From the NCBI RefSeq assembly GCF_963422355.1, contig NC_085101.1:3842917-3906916 (forward strand): a DNA stretch of 64,000 bases, read 5' to 3'. The notes beneath the pieces were generated by a model, which saw only the letters and a list, made by a program, of their open reading frames with translations, did no database searches and had not been told where the DNA came from. Made by a program: the position numbers and the translations under genes. Positions 60,514 through 64,000 of this stretch are shown one piece after another. Position 1 is the stretch's first letter. The number at the start of each line of letters is the position of its first letter. Source of the stretch: Corticium candelabrum (taxonomy: Eukaryota; Porifera; Homoscleromorpha; Homosclerophorida; Plakinidae).

Positions 60514-61199
60514 GTGTCTCGGTTGGTTTGTTTGTCTGTTTTCTGTCTGTCTGCCTGTCTGTCTGTCTGTTTGTCTGTTTGTCTGTCTCTCTATCTGTTT
60601 GTTGTCTGTCTATCTGTTTGTCTGTCTGTCTGTCTGTCTGTTTATGTGTTTGTCTTTGCATCCGTCCGTCCGTCCGTCTGTCTGTATGTATCTCTCTTCC
60701 TGTTTGCGTCTCTCGTGTTTGTCATTTCTATTTACCACTGATTTAGGAATTCCGCGAAGGTCGTCGTGCGAGTACAACAGCCCCTCAAGTTCTCTTCACT
60801 CATAAAGAACCTCCTAGGGAATTACGCGGCACCGATGCAAGGGTCGGAGACAACGTCGGTTATATCACATTCGTGTTGTTCCCTCGACACACGGGCGAGA
60901 AAACCAGAGACAACACCATCGATCTGATACACACATTCAGAGACTATCTCCATTATCACATCAAGTGCTCAAAGGTACGCAGAGGCAGACAGACTGACTG
61001 ATCGAGAGACCAATCAGCATGACTGCCTCTTTCATTCATTGTGTGTAATAAGTACTAATACGTATGTCTATTGTATGTCTGTGTGCTCACGTAGGCATAC
61101 CTACATTCGCGTATGCGAGCTCGTACATCTGAGTTCTTGAAAGTCCTGAATCGAGCTCGTCCGGAGCCGAAGACAGTAGAGAAGAAAACCGCACAGTAA
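55305..61199 (+). CDS. ARPC2: Arp2/3 complex subunit 2 (p34-Arc)
   Basis: Ten exons: 55305-55366, 55453-55487, 55551-55609, 56071-56124, 56193-56241, 56309-56359, 59844-59979, 60042-60135, 60747-60974, 61095-61199, in frame for 290 residues (about 300 in human). It starts [11 protein letters not shown] and shows the p34-Arc signature stretches [109 protein letters not shown] and [15 protein letters not shown]. The protein forms the core of the Arp2/3 complex with ARPC4 and contacts the mother actin filament during branch nucleation in the cytoplasm. Exon 7 ends AT/GTGATT, a weaker donor, but the joined codon is the expected Met. Intron 6 (3.5 kb) holds CTGT repeats, a minisatellite and a promoter-like CRE/TATA cluster. 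Confidence 0.97.
57757..57900. repeat. (CTGT)n with CCGT/CTAT variants, two blocks
   Basis: Two CTGT blocks separated by about 40 bases of unique sequence. Confidence 0.95.
58075..58400. repeat. Three-unit minisatellite with partly open frame
   Basis: Imperfect units of about 100 bp share GGACTAGACCAT, GTGG-CAAGGTAAGGCTGC, CTGAAGCCAT and GAGAAA motifs. Units 2 and 3 read through in one frame ([22 protein letters not shown]), unit 1 does not. Confidence 0.65.
58648..58706. repeat. (CTGT)n microsatellite
   Basis: Interrupted CTGT run in ARPC2 intron 6. Confidence 0.95.
59727..59758 (+). promoter_or_regulatory. Two perfect CREs and a TATA box before ARPC2 exon 7
   Basis: TGACGTCA at 59727-59734 and 59740-59747, then TATAAATA at 59751-59758, about 90 bases upstream of exon 7. 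The arrangement resembles a core promoter. A transcript from here could start in exon 7, where no early in-frame Met exists until YRDDETM at its end. Confidence 0.4.
60184..60700. repeat. Long degenerate (CTGT)n tract
   Basis: CTGT with TTGT, CTAT, CCAT and CCGT variants filling intron 8 of ARPC2; open frames here are artefacts. Confidence 0.95.
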
Positions 61200-61265
61200 G
61201 TCACACGTCGCATCACGTTACATGGACATATGAACCCAGATAAGATAGAAACCAATCCTCCAGTC

Positions 61266-61704
61266 TTATAGCCTGTTCACACTAGCATGGTTACGTAGCC
61301 TAACTGAGCCAAACCGAACCGAACCGCGTCAGCTAACCGTGTTGGCCTGCGTTCACACTGCCAAAGGCTGAAAGCGCGCTGAGAGTGCATTGTCAAAGAA
61401 AGTGGGCGTGTATTTAGCTAACTGTGCATATCCGGTAGTTCTTGTGATGGATCGTAGGCAAGATGCGATTGCCCTGTTTTAATTGGCATCTTAGCAGTCC
61501 ATCGCACAACACCGAGGTCTCAGAGACGATTTTCCACTAGACTACCGAACCGAACCGTGGTGGCACGGTAGCTTGAGGTGAGCCAGCTCAACACGGTTTG
61601 GTTCGGTTCGGTTCAGCCGGCGTTCACACTACGAAGTGAAGCCGAACCAAACTGTGGTGCACCGTGCTGGCACAGTTACAAACGCTAGTGGGAATGGGCT
61701 ATAA
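61266..61704. mobile_element. MITE with TTATAGCC termini
   Basis: 439 bp. Left end TTATAGCCTGTTCACACTAG; right end CTAGTGGGAATGGGCTATAA, its imperfect reverse complement. The interior has repeated GGTTCGGTTCGG/CCGAACCGAACC arms. No ORF. Ends and size fit a non-autonomous DNA transposon. Confidence 0.85.
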
Positions 61705-61851
61705 GAAATATCTAGACACACTTTGTTGTTTCCTTTGTGATATAATAAGGAGGCACGTTTAGGTTGTTGACGTGTTTGCTTGATTGGGTTTAAACTTCTA
61801 CCACATGAACCACTAGGTGTCCCATTTCTATCTATATGACTATTTGAGTCG

Positions 61852-62176
61852 TGTCCACACTAGACCAGAAATGGATCATGATCCTATTTCGATATTGAGC
61901 GTCCACACTGGGCTTTGAAAACAATACCTCCGCCTCTTTTTGGCATCACGTGACTGATGCCTGATGTGTACATGCGTGTATTGTTTGCTTGTGGGGAGTA
62001 TTGGTACAGAGATGTAAGGGAATTGAATTGAATGAGAACAAACAACAGTGAGGAGGTTTAGATGTTTCGACTGCATTTGTAGTGTGCGTGAAGGTAACAC
62101 CCACTATTTTCTAATTGGATTCAACCGATTGGGATCCGGTATGGATCGGATCGGGATCCAGTTGCCAGTGTGGACG
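61852..62176. mobile_element. MITE-like element with TGTCCACACT termini
   Basis: Left end TGTCCACACTAGACC...ATGGATCATGATCC; right end GGATCGGGATCCAGTTGCCAGTGTGGACG. A further GTCCACACTGG occurs inside at about 61910. About 325 bp, no ORF. Confidence 0.7.
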
Positions 62177-62295
62177 GTGCTGTATTCTCTCTTTATTGTT
62201 TGTTTATCATTTATTGCTGAGCATAGCGAGGCTTCTAATCCGGGTCGCACAACAGAAATGGGCATGGCCCTATATGGGTCTCCATCGAGCTTCTG

Positions 62296-62296
<1 letters not shown>

Positions 62297-62361
<65 letters not shown>
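62297..62361. repeat. (TG)n microsatellite
   Basis: Pure TG run of about 65 bp. Confidence 0.97.
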
Positions 62362-62363
<2 letters not shown>

Positions 62364-63150
62364 ACAAATCTCAAATTTCTCCTCCCCACGACCACATTTC
62401 ATGATAGGACCTACCTTAAAAATCGTACGTGACAACCAAGAAACACCTTCAGGAGTTAAGTGCCACCTACAGTCAACTTTTCACACGTCCTGTGCTACAG
62501 TTTGATCAATCCTTTACTACACTGGGCTGCATCTACCACTGTTGATAGTCAATGTTTGCGATATCAATTTCTATGTCAGTAAATACCATACCACTGTCGT
62601 TACAACGGAACTGAGTGCATACCTAGACTGTACATTTCAATTGTCTTGATCACGATCGCAAAACGACGACCACCTATACCAGGCCTATAGACGTAATCTA
62701 AACTACTAGGAAGTTTGCATGTTTACTTCCATGACAGCTAGGGTTTCAACAAATACGTATTGTCTAGCTAGGACTCCACGTTTACGAATGCGAGGCTCCT
62801 ACGGATACCGTACGACTAGTTTTATTATCTATTTGTATTTTATTTATTAATTGTATGCCAGTGTTCTTATGGCCACACCCTAATCAACATAATTCGTCAT
62901 ACCTCGTCCCATGGATCGCCTGGTGACTCTTGCAAAGAGGACGAAGGGATAAATATGATTGCATCTCAACAACCCGTCTTATCATTCCGCACAAAAGTTT
63001 AGATATACGTATACCGCAAGAAGCCATGCTCTCCGATAGTGCACATAGACTCTGACTCATGAATGTCCAGATCATGTAATTTTGTGTGACTGTTAACCAG
63101 GGTCATCACCATGGGGCACGATTTGAGCATGGGACACTGGGGCACATTTC

Positions 63151-63564
63151 TTTTATCTCCACCGGCTAATCCGATGAGGCGGTAGAGGTACTTCGGTAGA
63201 GCGGAAGTAACCGGGTGGAAGCAAGAAAACAAAATGAGGAGGTAGCAGTGAGCATGCGCAGTGTGTTGTTTGAGTAAATGGACAAAGTTAGTGAGATTTT
63301 GACTGCGTTTGGAGCTGTTCTTGCCGTTTCTCTGGTTGATGAATCCGATTTGCTGATATCTCTTCTCTTCAATGGCTTGATATCTTTTCTCTTAGAGGTG
63401 GGCATGCGTAATGACCTACCTCTACCGAACCTCCACCGGCTCAACCAGCGAGAGGGTGGTTGAGTTGGTGGAGCTGGTGGAGTTCCACCGCTTTATTCGG
63501 TGGAGGTAAATGAAACGTGCAGAAACTCTTACTGCCTCATCTGGATTAGCCAGTGGAGGTAAAA
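63151..63564. mobile_element. Inverted-repeat element with CTCCACCGGCTAATCC termini
   Basis: Left TTTTATCTCCACCGGCTAAT (continuing CCGATGAGGC) and right GCCTCATCTGGATTAGCCAG (continuing TGGAGGTAAAA) pair over about 30 bp with few mismatches. Internal GGTGGAG/CTCCACC motifs recur. It appears to be inserted beside or within the 20-bp minisatellite. Confidence 0.75.
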
Positions 63565-63582
63565 TAGATGCGCCCCTACATT

Positions 63583-63690
63583 GAGCATGGGGCACTAATT
63601 TGAGCATGGAACACTAATTTGAGAACGGGACACTAATTTGAGCATGGAACACTAATTGAGCATGAGCACTAATTTGAGCATAGGACACTA
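63583..63690. repeat. Minisatellite, 19-21 bp unit, about six copies
   Basis: Unit TTTGAGCATGGAACACTAA with variants. One isolated unit-like sequence lies left of the neighbouring element at about 63122-63140. Confidence 0.85.
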
Positions 63691-64000
63691 AAGCCTAGTT
63701 CACAATATTGACGCCGACATCAATGCCAACATCATCGTCAACTCGGCATGGTGATGCCGACGTCAGCGTTGTCCTGTTCACAATATCTTGAGACGCCACT
63801 AGGTTGCATGCGTCAAGGTTGGTCTCGAGTCTCGAGTCAGATCGCACACGCGTGTCTAATCATGGACAACAATTCCAATGATAATCTTCTCTTGCGGCGT
63901 CAATCAATGTTCTTCCATTCTAGATCCGGGATGCTTACAGCTCTGCTGATTCGCTAAAAACGCCCACGTGGTTGGTTACATTTGACGCTGACCACTTCCG
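63690..64000. other. Possible partial MITE at the right edge
   Basis: AAGCCTAGTTCACAATATTGACGCC and internal GTTCACAATAT, GATGCCGACGTCA repeats resemble transposon ends, but the window stops before a second terminus. Confidence 0.35.

Larger units (their letters stand above)
61200..64000. other. Gene-poor 3' flank of ARPC2
   Basis: 2.8 kb without a supportable gene. It contains inverted-repeat elements (61266-61704, 61852-62176, 63151-63564), a TG microsatellite, a 20-bp minisatellite and a possible partial element at the right edge. Confidence 0.7.

Noticed and set aside
60116-60805. Long frames rich in Cys, Leu, Ser and Val
   Set aside because: Translation of the degenerate (CTGT)n tract inside ARPC2 intron 8.

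Overview
The window is eukaryotic genomic DNA from an animal, most likely an early-branching marine invertebrate such as a sponge. The reasons are spliceosomal introns, secreted exon-shuffled modules (CCP/sushi, TSP1, Ig), the animal genes ARPC2, RFESD and ANKAR, many TG/CA microsatellites, MITE-like inverted repeats, a tRNA-like SINE and a decayed Ty3/gypsy retrotransposon. The species cannot be fixed from the sequence. A 200-base run of N (24501-24700) is a scaffold gap.

Left part (1-40.3 kb), minus strand: a head-to-tail array of one secreted-protein family. I resolve four paralogues: A (31153-40325), B (15211-21405, with a second copy at 24701-30474), C (4047-13086) and D (29-1657, running off the left edge). 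A, B and C share eight exons in the same order, with every junction in phase 1: signal peptide, CCP with an extra CxC cysteine, TSP1, a CCP-like domain lacking the Trp, a canonical CCP, a four-Cys beta-rich domain (called JR1 here), a six-Cys module ending in a tetrabasic furin-type site (module X), and a C-terminal six-Cys domain (JR2). D shows the first five. I recognise no named family for JR1, module X or JR2; this is the best candidate for an undescribed system. The layout is that of a proprotein whose C-terminal JR2 would be released or remain attached after convertase cleavage.

Bases 15632-24500 and 24701-33569 are the same 8869-bp sequence, with only two substitutions noticed. Both copies end exactly at the N gap. 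This is best read as two overlapping contigs that were scaffolded without merging, so B and the last exon of A are counted twice. Intron 6 of C holds a broken Ty3/gypsy element in the opposite orientation.

Right part (41-64 kb), plus strand: an RFESD-like Rieske protein (41017-41615), a type I membrane protein with TSP1, Ig, a mucin-like stalk, a TM segment and a long tail (42395-48612), ANKAR (49338-54900, nearly intronless with a short second exon), and the Arp2/3 subunit ARPC2 in ten exons (55305-61199). The last 2.8 kb hold inverted-repeat elements and a short minisatellite but no gene I can support.
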